58,554 nt of DNA from NCBI RefSeq assembly GCF_030611305.1, contig NZ_JAUWQB010000011.1, positions 1-58,554 of the forward strand, read 5' to 3'. The translations under genes were made by a program, and so were the position numbers. The stretch's first letter is position 1. The number at the start of each line of letters is the position of its first letter. Source of the stretch: Desulfobacula sp. (GTDB lineage: Bacteria; Desulfobacterota; Desulfobacteria; Desulfobacterales; Desulfobacteraceae). The notes under the pieces are model-generated. The model saw only the letters and a list, made by a program, of their open reading frames with translations. It was not told where the DNA came from and did not search any database. Shown piece by piece: positions 1-8,050 of the stretch.

Positions 1-59
1 AATATATAAAAAAGCAAGAAGAAGCTGATCGAAAAATTGATCAGTTGGAGTTATTTTGA
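1..59 (+). pseudogene. tnpA: C-terminal tail of an IS200/IS605 TnpA transposase (cut by window edge)
   Basis: The window opens inside a reading frame that ends with TGA at 57-59. Its last residues, YIKKQEEADRKIDQLELF, align with the end of the complete Y1 transposase at 40340-40774 (YIKKHEEVDKRHDQQMNLFD). The Tyr and the following KK/E positions match, so this is the 3' end of a related but not identical tnpA. The right-end palindromes of the element follow directly. Whether the rest of the gene is intact lies outside the window. Confidence 0.75.
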
Positions 60-150
60 CCACCTTTAGGTGGTTCATGGTTTTTTGACCGCTTTGAGCG
101 GTTCACAATCAAGCCTCCGGGTTTACCGGAGGTCATTGACTGCAGATTGA
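59..150 (+). mobile_element. Right end of an IS200/IS605-type element
   Basis: Three consecutive small palindromes follow the transposase stop: ACCACC/GGTGGT at 59-74, ACCGC/GCGGT at 88-102 and CCTCCGG/CCGGAGG at 114-132. The 20-mer ACCGCTTTGAGCGGTTCACA (88-107) recurs exactly at 40787-40806 behind the complete transposase. In this family, subterminal hairpins at the right end are recognised by TnpA. The exact cleavage point cannot be fixed by eye, so the right boundary (about 150) is approximate. Confidence 0.65.
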
Positions 151-198
151 ATTAAACAGAATAAAAGGTCTTAATTGACCAAGATGGAGATCTACAAT

Positions 199-777
199 AT
201 GAATGATACCCATAAGGAACCCAAAGGAGTTGGTAAGAGCAGCTTTGAATTAATCGATTCAAATATATTAAGGGATATTTTACCAGTGGGGTCTGGATCT
301 GTTGTCCTTGATTTAGCCTGTGGTAAGGGTATTTATTCTATGTTCCTGTCCGAAATTGTAGGTGATCAAGGCTTGATTTATGCTGTAGATCTATGGAAAG
401 AGGGGCTTACACTTTTAGAGGAGCAAATTGAAATCCAGGATATCACCAATATCAAAATCCTTCTACTTGATGCTACTGAACAAATCGATATTGATAATTA
501 CAGCGTGGATGTATGCTTGATGGCCACTGTCCTACACGATTTTGAAGAAACCAATAAAGCCGGTGCTGTTTTAAAACAAATCAGGGGCTTACTCAAGCCC
601 GGCGGATGTCTTGCCGTTATTGAATTTAAGAAAATTGATGGTCCTCCCGGCCCACCGATAAGGATACGATTGTCTGAAGATGAAGTTGAAAAAATGATCA
701 CTGGCTATGGATTTAAAAAAGATAAAACTGCTGATATTGGTGCTTATAACTATTTGATGACGTTTCGGTCAAAATGA
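199..777 (+). CDS. Class I SAM-dependent methyltransferase
   Basis: A Rossmann-fold methyltransferase of about 192 aa. Motif I (VLDLACGKG) lies near residues 36-44, an acidic residue ending strand 2 is seen in YAVDLW, and the post-motif KPGGCLAVIEF is typical of UbiE/arsenite-methyltransferase-like small-molecule enzymes. The substrate is unknown. ATG 199 was chosen because GGAG at 186-189 is well spaced. In-frame TTG 175 (behind AAAAGG at 163-168) and ATG 184 are alternatives. The gene starts only about 50 bp beyond the IS right end, so its native promoter may have been displaced. The next gene follows after about 80 bp on the same strand. Confidence 0.85.
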   Translation: MNDTHKEPKGVGKSSFELIDSNILRDILPVGSGSVVLDLACGKGIYSMFLSEIVGDQGLIYAVDLWKEGLTLLEEQIEIQDITNIKILLLDATEQIDIDNYSVDVCLMATVLHDFEETNKAGAVLKQIRGLLKPGGCLAVIEFKKIDGPPGPPIRIRLSEDEVEKMITGYGFKKDKTADIGAYNYLMTFRSK

Positions 778-858
778 GCCGGAAATATATGTCAACAGAA
801 TCCGGGTAGAGTTTTTTTCTGCTTGACTGTAAATCACAAATTTATTATTCGCTGATCT

Positions 859-1518
859 ATGAAGCAAATCATTGAAAATATTTATCATGTGGGCGACAAC
901 GAGTGCTCTGTTTATATGGTGGATACACAAAGCGACCAGGGATTGGTCCTGATTGATGCAGGCATGAATCTGGATATGATCAAGCAAATTGATTCCCATG
1001 GGGTGCGGTTTGAAGATATCCAACATTGCATCCTGACCCATTGCCACATTGACCATATCGGTATCTGTGCTGAATTAAGTCGGGAATTGCCGGACATCAA
1101 ATTTTATGCCCATGAATTAGACGCGATTCCAATTGAAGAGCCTGACCATGACGGACGGACAGCAGCATCCTGGTACGGAGTAAGGTTTGAACCTGTCAAA
1201 TTGTATCAGAAATTTCGCTCAGATACTGTCCTCAGATTTGGCAGCTACGATTTCCAATGCATCCACACGCCAGGCCATACACCCGGATCAATATCTGTTC
1301 TCGTTGAATTAGAAGGTAAAAAAGTGTTGTTCGGCCAGGATCTACACGGCCCCTTTAATGAAAGCTTTTTATCTGATCTACAGGATTATCAGATATCCAT
1401 GCAAAAACTCCTGGATTTGGAAGCAGATATTCTATGTGAAGGACATTTTGGCATTTTCCAGCCGGGTAATCTGGTCAGACAATACATTGACAAACACAAG
1501 CACCAGAATCAGCCCTGA
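859..1518 (+). CDS. Metallo-beta-lactamase-fold hydrolase
   Basis: A 219-aa single-domain MBL-fold protein. The zinc site is complete: H61-x-H63-x-D65-H66 (THCHIDH), His140 in HTPGH, Asp161 in FGQD and His196 in EGHFG. The length and simple domain layout fit glyoxalase II-like or other small thioester/lactone hydrolases. There is no flavodiiron or RNase extension. There is no signal peptide, so it should be cytosolic. It lies between a methyltransferase and a DUF2284 protein, all on the same strand, which may be one unit. The sequence does not show the substrate. Confidence 0.85.
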   Translation: MKQIIENIYHVGDNECSVYMVDTQSDQGLVLIDAGMNLDMIKQIDSHGVRFEDIQHCILTHCHIDHIGICAELSRELPDIKFYAHELDAIPIEEPDHDGRTAASWYGVRFEPVKLYQKFRSDTVLRFGSYDFQCIHTPGHTPGSISVLVELEGKKVLFGQDLHGPFNESFLSDLQDYQISMQKLLDLEADILCEGHFGIFQPGNLVRQYIDKHKHQNQP

Positions 1519-1586
1519 TTAAAACCAGCTTTATCTGGAATATGAGGGCATGTATGTGGGAAAAGATTAATTAGAGAGCATGGATA

Positions 1587-2195
1587 ATGGAAAATGACTT
1601 GATATCAAAACAGCAGCTTGAACTATTGACCCGGGAAGCAAAAAGGCTTGGAGCAAGTGCTTCGGCTATTATATCGTCCAAAGAGATTCTGGTGAAAGAT
1701 GATTTGGCAGCACTTTGTAACGGAGAGTATCCCTGCCCAAATTATGGGCTTGCAGCAAGCTGCCCACCCAATGTGGAAGGCCCGGTCGAATTTAGAAAGT
1801 GGCAGGCACAGAGCAATTATTCCATTACCGTGAAAATAGAATTGCCTGCATCAGTCATGTTTTCCGATGAGCGTAAGGGTGTGATGCAACTGCTTCATCA
1901 AATTGTAGCAGCAATAGAGCACAAAGCCATTGAAATAGGTTTTGAAAAATCAAAAGCGTTTGCCGGCGGATCATGTAAAGAATTGTTTTGCGACGATCAG
2001 GAAAAATGTTGCGTTGTAGCAGAAAACAAATCCTGCCGTCATATAGAGTCTGCTCGCCCATCCATGTCGGGTTTTGGTATCGATGTCACCCAGTTGATGA
2101 TGTCTTCCGGGTGGGCGGCCCAGAAAGCGAAAGATGCAAGTTTATCCAATAAAGATGCCATAAGCTGGGTGGCAGGACTAATCATGCTTGCCTGA
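1587..2195 (+). CDS. DUF2284 family predicted metal-binding protein
   Basis: A 202-aa cysteine-rich protein. Cys44, Cys50 and Cys59 sit in a CNGEYPCPNYGLAASCPPN-type segment, and a second cluster, GGSCKELFCDDQEKCC followed by SCRH, lies in the C-terminal half. This arrangement is the signature of DUF2284, a family common in methanogens and anaerobic Desulfobacterota and suspected to bind a metal or Fe-S cluster. The conserved tail (ARPSMSGFGIDV) is also typical. No enzymatic function is established for the family. The start ATG 1587 lies behind a purine-rich GAGAGCATGGATA leader. It converges with the next gene. Confidence 0.85.
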   Translation: MENDLISKQQLELLTREAKRLGASASAIISSKEILVKDDLAALCNGEYPCPNYGLAASCPPNVEGPVEFRKWQAQSNYSITVKIELPASVMFSDERKGVMQLLHQIVAAIEHKAIEIGFEKSKAFAGGSCKELFCDDQEKCCVVAENKSCRHIESARPSMSGFGIDVTQLMMSSGWAAQKAKDASLSNKDAISWVAGLIMLA

Positions 2196-2256
2196 AATGC
2201 ATGAGTTTATTGATAGTTTTATGTTCAGTTTATTGAATTTTCAATAGTATACGTCT

Positions 2257-2760
2257 TTAGACTTTCTTAAACTGGGCAGTAGCATCAAGTGCATCAATGG
2301 CTTTTTTAAACAGAATGTTTTTCTTCTCTTTTTCAATCCAATATGATCGGTCATTAAAACAGGGATACGCATTCGTACAGAGAACAGGCCGCTGCTCAAA
2401 TGACAAGAAACATCCGGTTTTAAGTAAAACAGGACACTGGTCTTTTCTATTGTTGCAGATCAATTTTGCCAACGCCGCCTGCTGTTCTTCCGGCATATGA
2501 AATATTGCAATAAAAAAATCTACATGGGATAGGTTTCTCGGAAAATGCCATTTGCAGCAGTCTCCCCTGCATGTGGGAATGGATGCTTTGCACGCTTGAG
2601 AATATCCTTTTTGAGCTGCAATAGTTTCCATCTGATATTTTAAGGCGATGATTTCCTTGACCTGTAATTCGGCAAGTCCTATCTCATTTTGGGATAATTT
2701 TTGGAACCCACGCATTGCTATCATCAGATTTTTGTGCATTTCAGCCTGTACTATTTGCAT
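2257..2760 (-). CDS. Cysteine-rich YkgJ-like cluster-binding protein
   Basis: A 167-aa protein with nine cysteines in a patterned array: C57, C64, C68-C69 (TCRGDCCKW), C102, C109, C117, C128 and C134, the last ones in a CPxxxxxGC...RPxxC...C context. The GxCC plus RPxxC pattern is that of the YkgJ/CxxCxxCC family, thought to bind zinc or an Fe-S cluster. The N-terminal 50 residues look helical. Function is unknown. It is transcribed towards the DUF2284 gene and away from the PPDK-like gene, so the 2761-2867 interval should hold two divergent promoters. Confidence 0.75.
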   Translation of the reverse strand: MQIVQAEMHKNLMIAMRGFQKLSQNEIGLAELQVKEIIALKYQMETIAAQKGYSQACKASIPTCRGDCCKWHFPRNLSHVDFFIAIFHMPEEQQAALAKLICNNRKDQCPVLLKTGCFLSFEQRPVLCTNAYPCFNDRSYWIEKEKKNILFKKAIDALDATAQFKKV

Positions 2761-2867
2761 TTTTCAAGACCTCTTCCATTGCATTCTATTGTTGTTTTTA
2801 ATATAGTTTAACACAAAAAAGATCTTGAACTGAAATATATATCAATTATTTGCAAAGGCTTATACAG

Positions 2868-5800
2868 ATGGACACTCTCTATAGTTCGACTAAACCACCG
2901 ACTCTTAAGATATATCATGAATTAATGGCAAACAAGGTGGGTGAAATCCTCCTGGTATCCTGCCCGTACGATGCATTTATCATGGAGGAGGAAGGTCGTC
3001 TTTCAACAAGGATTATTAATGAGTACAAAGGGCTTAACCTTTCAAAGCCTCCAAGACTTACATGGGTGTCTTCGGCATCAGAGGCATTTGGGATGCTGGA
3101 AAGTAAGAGATTTGATTTGATTCTTGCCATGCCGAGCCTGGATGGAATGGATGTATATTCCTTTGGTGAACAAGTAAAGAAAAGATATTCTGACCTGCCC
3201 TTTTTCATGTTGCTGCATAATACCTGTGATATTGATAAATATATTGGCGTGGATAATTCAACGGCTATTGACCGGACATATATCTGGGGTGGGAATGCCG
3301 ACCTTTTGCTGGCCATTATCAAGAATTTTGAAGATGAAATGAATGTTGCCTTTGATACCAAGAATGCCAATGTCAGGGTGATCATCCTGGTGGAGGATTC
3401 TCCGTATCATTATTCTTCTTTTTTACCGGTGCTTTACAAACAGATTGTGATGCAGACCCAGTCTGTTATCGAGGACTCCATTAATGAAGAACACAGGCTG
3501 TTAAAAATGCGGGGTCGGCCTAAAGTATTGGTTGCCCATAATTATGAAGAGGCCATTGCCCTTTATGAAAAGTATAAACCATATCTGTTGTCAGTCTTTT
3601 CAGATATGCGGTATTTAAAAAACGGAGTGGAGGATGAATCCGCCGGATATAAGCTTCTCACAAAGATTAAAAAGGAAATTCCGGATTTGCCTGTATTGAT
3701 TCTGAGTACGGAGAACCATAATAAGGAAAAGGTGGTTGATATCCCGGCAGTATTTATCAATAAGAATTCAAATAATTTAAATGACCGGATTAAAAATTTT
3801 TTTGTATCATATCTCGGGTTCGGTGCTTTTATTTTTCGACTGCCCAATGGAGAAGAAATTGCCCGAGCAAGTGATTTAAGGGCCATTGAAAAACTTCTGC
3901 CTGAAATTCCTGATGAATCCATTGTCTATCATGCCATGAACGATGATTTTTCAAGATGGTTCATGGCCAGAAGTGAAATTGATTTCGCACTTAAGCTGAA
4001 GCCTTATAAGATCAGTGATTTTCCAGACCCCCAGGACATGAAGAAATTTTTAGTTGAGAGTATTCATGCCAGGCGGAAGGGATCAAGACAGGGACAGATT
4101 ATTGATTTCGATTCTGAAAAGTTTGATTCAGATACGGATTTTATGAAAATCGGGAACGGATCTCTTGGCGGAAAGGCCAGGGGGTTGGCTTTTATGGCAT
4201 CCCAGATAAGGCGGGACTCTTCTTTGCGGGATAAGTTTCCAGACGTGGATATCAGCATTCCCCAGACCTTTGTGATTTCAACGGAAGGGTTTAAAACGTT
4301 TATTGAAGAAAATAAACTGGCAAGGCTTCTTGAGTCTGATGAGGAACTGGAAGACGACCATATTGTTGAGCAGTTTGTCCAGGCCAGATTTCCAGACTGG
4401 TTGGAAAAAAACCTTCAAGCCTATTTACAGAGTGTCAGATATCCCATTGCCGTCAGGTCCTCCTCCCTTTTTGAAGACGCCCATTATCAGCCCTTTGCAG
4501 GACTTTATAATACCTATATGCTCCCCAACTCCCACCCAAATCTTGAAAAGCGGCTTGAACAGCTGATTATGGCAATTAAACTTGTCTATGCTTCTACGTA
4601 TCTCAAGGCGCCAAGATCCTATTCAAAATCGACCATGCATCGAACCGAAGATGAGGAAATGGCTGTAATTCTCCAGCAATTGACCGGCATGGCGCATAAA
4701 AATCTTTTTTATCCTGTAATTTCAGGCGTGGCCCAGTCCTATAATTTTTATCCCATCTCCCATTTAAAAGCAGAAGAGGGTATTTCCTATATTGCCATGG
4801 GGCTTGGAAAGATTGTCATGGAAGGCGGTAAGACCTTAAGATTCTGCCCCAAATATCCTCAGTTCTTACCCCAGTTTTCTATTGTAGACGATATCCTTGA
4901 AAATTCCCAAAAATATTTTTATGCACTGAAACTCGACGAATTTCCGGATGCCGATAAATTTATATCCGGCTCCACTGAAGACTCAACCCTTGCAAAACTC
5001 GATTTAATTGATGCAACCGATCATCCGATTATCAGGTTTTTATCCTCCACCTTTTATGTCCAGGACAACAGGATCAGGGATTCTTTTTCCAATAAAGGCT
5101 TCCCGGTATTAACCTTTGCCAATATTTTAAAATACAATTCTTTTCCCTTGGCCCAACTTCTTGAAGAGGTCACCAAAATCGGCAGCAAATGGATGGGGTC
5201 TTCTGTTGAAGTCGAATTTGCAGTTAATTTATTGGAGGATGAAAATCAGAAACCACAATTCTCGTTACTTCAAATCAGACCCATGGGGAGATATAAACAA
5301 AATCTCGGTGTTAAAATTGGAAAAAAAGAAATTTCGGAGGCATTCTGTTATTCTACGCTTTCGCTTGGGAACGGAGAATACAAGGATATCTATGATGTGG
5401 TGTATGTGGATCCTGAAACCTTTGACGCGGGAAAAACAATTGAAGTCGCTGCGGAAATAAACAAAATCAATGCCCTGTTTAATGAAAATAACAGAAAATA
5501 CGTTTTGATCGGCCCTGGCCGGTGGGGATCATCAGACCGGTGGCTGGGAATTCCTGTGGTCTGGAATGATATTTCAAATGTGGGGGTGATGCTGGAAACC
5601 ACCATTGAAAGCATTAAGGCCGATCCTTCCCAGGGATCCCACTTTTTCCAGAATATTACTTCCCTTGGTATCAGTTATATTACCATATCAGATAAGGGAG
5701 ATGATTTTATTGATTATGAATTTTTCAGGTGCCAGACATGTGAAAACACAACAACCTATTTAAAGCATATAAAATTTGAAAATCCCATAAAAATTCTTGT

Positions 5801-5891
5801 GGACGGAAAGACATCACTGGCAGTATTGATGCCCTATAAAAACGATGATCCGGATTACACGATGGATGACATCCCGGTCATTGATTCATGA
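2868..5891 (+). CDS. Double receiver-domain PEP/pyruvate-binding (PPDK N-terminal) protein
   Basis: A protein of about 1007 aa. Residues 25-165 form a receiver-like domain whose expected phospho-acceptor stretch reads DLILAMPSLDG and lacks the usual Asp. Residues 170-315 form a second receiver-like domain with Asp246 in FSDMRY at the phospho-acceptor position. From about 420 to the end is a pyruvate phosphate dikinase N-terminal, ATP-grasp-type domain: GSLGGKARGL near 430, IAVRSSSLFED near 528, and GPGRWGSSDRW near 880. The swivelling phospho-histidine domain and the PEP-binding barrel of true PEP synthase/PPDK are missing, so it probably is not a complete PEP synthase. ATG 2868 is preferred over TTG 2850 because AAAGG precedes it by 9 bases. 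Its 3' end overlaps the convergent gene by 14 bp. Confidence 0.8.
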   Translation: MDTLYSSTKPPTLKIYHELMANKVGEILLVSCPYDAFIMEEEGRLSTRIINEYKGLNLSKPPRLTWVSSASEAFGMLESKRFDLILAMPSLDGMDVYSFGEQVKKRYSDLPFFMLLHNTCDIDKYIGVDNSTAIDRTYIWGGNADLLLAIIKNFEDEMNVAFDTKNANVRVIILVEDSPYHYSSFLPVLYKQIVMQTQSVIEDSINEEHRLLKMRGRPKVLVAHNYEEAIALYEKYKPYLLSVFSDMRYLKNGVEDESAGYKLLTKIKKEIPDLPVLILSTENHNKEKVVDIPAVFINKNSNNLNDRIKNFFVSYLGFGAFIFRLPNGEEIARASDLRAIEKLLPEIPDESIVYHAMNDDFSRWFMARSEIDFALKLKPYKISDFPDPQDMKKFLVESIHARRKGSRQGQIIDFDSEKFDSDTDFMKIGNGSLGGKARGLAFMASQIRRDSSLRDKFPDVDISIPQTFVISTEGFKTFIEENKLARLLESDEELEDDHIVEQFVQARFPDWLEKNLQAYLQSVRYPIAVRSSSLFEDAHYQPFAGLYNTYMLPNSHPNLEKRLEQLIMAIKLVYASTYLKAPRSYSKSTMHRTEDEEMAVILQQLTGMAHKNLFYPVISGVAQSYNFYPISHLKAEEGISYIAMGLGKIVMEGGKTLRFCPKYPQFLPQFSIVDDILENSQKYFYALKLDEFPDADKFISGSTEDSTLAKLDLIDATDHPIIRFLSSTFYVQDNRIRDSFSNKGFPVLTFANILKYNSFPLAQLLEEVTKIGSKWMGSSVEVEFAVNLLEDENQKPQFSLLQIRPMGRYKQNLGVKIGKKEISEAFCYSTLSLGNGEYKDIYDVVYVDPETFDAGKTIEVAAEINKINALFNENNRKYVLIGPGRWGSSDRWLGIPVVWNDISNVGVMLETTIESIKADPSQGSHFFQNITSLGISYITISDKGDDFIDYEFFRCQTCENTTTYLKHIKFENPIKILVDGKTSLAVLMPYKNDDPDYTMDDIPVIDS

Positions 5892-6822
5892 TAAAGCCCA
5901 TGGTTTTCGCATCAATATTACCCCCGCTTAAAATAATCCCGGTCTTTTTTTTGGGTGCAATCTTTTTGCTGAGAAGAGCTGCAAGGCCAAGGACACCGGA
6001 GGGCTCTACTACAAGCTTCATTCGAAAGAATAGAAATTGTACCGCATGGATAATATCTTTTTCCGAAACTGCGACCATATCGTCAACATGTTCCAATACC
6101 AGGGGAAAGGTTATTTTTCCTAAGGATGAAGTTCTTGTGCCGTCGGCAATGGTAGCGGGATTTTTCACCGTGTGAAGGATCCCGGTTTTAAATGACCGAC
6201 AGGCATCATCTGCAAGTTCCGGTTCTACGCCAATAACTGTGCAGTCAGGATTCACACCTTTTGCAGCAATGGCGCTGCCACTTAAAAGTCCTCCGCCACC
6301 ACAGGGGGTTAACAGCATGTCAAGGGGGCCTGCCTGGTCAAATAATTCCAAGACAGCGGTTCCCTGACCAGCGATGACATCCAGATGGTCAAATGGAGGG
6401 ATCATTGTCAGCCCCTGTTCTTTCTGGATTTTTAACGCAAGACCTTCCCGGCTTTGGGTTTGAGGGTCATATTCAATTACATTGGCACCATAGCCTTTTG
6501 TCGCGGCAAGCTTTATGGCAGGGGCGTTACCGGGCATGACAATGGTTGTTTTAACATTGAGCATCTTTCCCACCAGGGCCACAGCTTGAGCATGATTCCC
6601 GGATGAATAGGTGATGACTCCGTTTGATTTTTCTTCGCCGGAGAGCTTTGAAATACTGTTAAACGCACCCCGAAATTTAAACGCACCTGTTTTTTGGAAA
6701 TTTTCACACTTTAAATGAACGTCGGCGCCCACAAGGTTGTTCAATGTCCCGGATGTCATGGTGGGTGTTATATTGGCATAGCCTTCTAATCTCTCACGGG
6801 CCTTGATGATCCTGCTAAACAT
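5878..6822 (-). CDS. Threonine dehydratase / serine racemase-like PLP enzyme
   Basis: A 314-aa fold-type II PLP enzyme. Lys49 in KFRGA should hold PLP, SSGNHAQA near residues 73-80 binds the cofactor carboxylate side, and the phosphate-binding Gly loop is PCGGGGLLSG near 172. The length matches catabolic threonine dehydratase, serine racemase or hydroxyaspartate dehydratase, and there is no C-terminal ACT regulatory domain, so it is not the biosynthetic IlvA type. It may dehydrate or racemise a hydroxy amino acid made by the neighbouring catabolic island, but it is transcribed away from that island. The 14-bp 3' overlap with the PPDK-like gene is antisense. Confidence 0.85.
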   Translation of the reverse strand: MFSRIIKARERLEGYANITPTMTSGTLNNLVGADVHLKCENFQKTGAFKFRGAFNSISKLSGEEKSNGVITYSSGNHAQAVALVGKMLNVKTTIVMPGNAPAIKLAATKGYGANVIEYDPQTQSREGLALKIQKEQGLTMIPPFDHLDVIAGQGTAVLELFDQAGPLDMLLTPCGGGGLLSGSAIAAKGVNPDCTVIGVEPELADDACRSFKTGILHTVKNPATIADGTRTSSLGKITFPLVLEHVDDMVAVSEKDIIHAVQFLFFRMKLVVEPSGVLGLAALLSKKIAPKKKTGIILSGGNIDAKTMGFIMNQ

Positions 6823-7012
6823 TGATAGACTCCCTCAAGTTTATTGTTTTGGAGTCCATTATTCCAGGTTGTCTGTGATAAGTAAATATTTTTGGCGTCT
6901 ATTTTTTAAAGAATAAAAATCTTGCGTTTGCTTTAGAAAATGGATTGCTTTAAGTTAAAGAGAGTTCTTTATTGTAAATATTATGTAGTCTTTTTCTAAG
7001 GATCTTTTTTCA
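6823..7012. other. Divergent intergenic region, racemase-like / dehydratase-like genes
   Basis: This 190-bp AT-rich gap must carry promoters for both flanking genes. A small inverted repeat GACTCC/GGAGTC lies just upstream of the dehydratase start (about 6828-6856). No -24/-12 element with GG-N10-GC spacing was found. AAGGA at about 6998-7002 is the ribosome-binding site of the downstream gene. Confidence 0.4.
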
Positions 7013-8050
7013 ATGGAATTTTTCAATAATTTTTCAAAATTTTCAAAGGGGTTTGACAATTGCATTACAACCATTGATTCCCATACTGAAGGGGAATCCA
7101 CGCGTCTGATCGTCAATGGTTTGGGGGATATCAAAGGAAAAACCATGATGGATAAGCTTGAATGGTTTAAATCCCGATATGATCATATCCGGTGTCTTTT
7201 GACAAAAGAACCCAGGGGTCCCAAGATTCTGGCAGCTCTTGTGACCGGAAATGTTACTCCTAATGCAAAGTTTGGACTGATATACATGGATGCCAAACGA
7301 TATCCCTATCTTTGCGGGCATGCAACCATTGGTGCCGTAGCAACCCTTGCAAGAGCAGGTTTCCTTGTGCTTGAACAGGGGGAAAATTCTGTGCTTGTGG
7401 ATACCCCGTCAGGGCTGATGGAGGCCAGGGTGTTTGTTCAGGAAGATACGCTCGATGCTGTGGCCATCAATATGGTGCCCTCCTTTGTTTATGCTACAGA
7501 TCAAGAGATCAAGGTTGAAGGGTTTGGAACGATAAAAGTGGATCTTGTCTGTACAGGCGGTTTTTTTGCCATGGTCGATTCACATCAAATCCGAATGGAG
7601 CCGGTTTTGGAAAATAAGGAATTTTTAACGGATCTGGGCATGAAAATTATTGATGCTGCCAATGAACAGCTTACCGTGTCCCATCCTGTCAGGCCGGATG
7701 TCAGAACCATTGATGTCACAGAATTTTATGATTCGCAGCATGATGAGGGAAACGCCTCTGGCAAAGGCATGGTCATTTACGGGGAATCCCATGCAGACCG
7801 ATCTCCCTGCGGTACCGGCACGGCTGCGAAACTAACCCTGCTTCATCATTATGGAAAAATCAAAATGAATCAGAGATATATTAATTACAGTCCTCTGGGT
7901 ACGTCTTTTGACGCGATGCTTGTAAAAAAGAAAAAAATCGGGTCTGTGGAGGGTTTTGTTGTGCAGATTAAAGGCATGGCCTATTTAACCGGTGTTCATC
8001 ATTTTATCGTTGAAGAAAATGATCCCTTTCAACAAGGCTTTATCATGTAA
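7013..8050 (+). CDS. Proline racemase family protein (hydroxyproline 2-epimerase-like)
   Basis: A 345-aa member of the proline racemase/4-hydroxyproline epimerase family. Both catalytic cysteines are present: Cys101 in YLCGHATIG and Cys266 in DRSPCGTGT. The enzyme is therefore expected to epimerise at C-alpha; the dehydratase subfamily, which lacks the first Cys, is unlikely. TIDSHTEGE at the N-terminus is typical of the family. It starts the cluster with an amidohydrolase (stop and start overlap as TAATG at 8048-8052) and a sigma-54 activator. Together they point to catabolism of a cyclic imino acid or an amino acid derivative. The substrate cannot be distinguished between proline, hydroxyproline and others from sequence alone. 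Confidence 0.85.
   Translation: MEFFNNFSKFSKGFDNCITTIDSHTEGESTRLIVNGLGDIKGKTMMDKLEWFKSRYDHIRCLLTKEPRGPKILAALVTGNVTPNAKFGLIYMDAKRYPYLCGHATIGAVATLARAGFLVLEQGENSVLVDTPSGLMEARVFVQEDTLDAVAINMVPSFVYATDQEIKVEGFGTIKVDLVCTGGFFAMVDSHQIRMEPVLENKEFLTDLGMKIIDAANEQLTVSHPVRPDVRTIDVTEFYDSQHDEGNASGKGMVIYGESHADRSPCGTGTAAKLTLLHHYGKIKMNQRYINYSPLGTSFDAMLVKKKKIGSVEGFVVQIKGMAYLTGVHHFIVEENDPFQQGFIM

Noticed and set aside
820-852. TTGACT followed 17 bp later by TATTCG as a sigma-70 promoter for the MBL gene
   Set aside because: The -10 matches only half of the consensus; too weak to list.
6823-7012. Search for a sigma-54 promoter in front of the epimerase gene
   Set aside because: TTGGCGTCTATTTTTT and AAATGGATTGCTTTAA lack the GC at the right distance; no acceptable -24/-12 pair.
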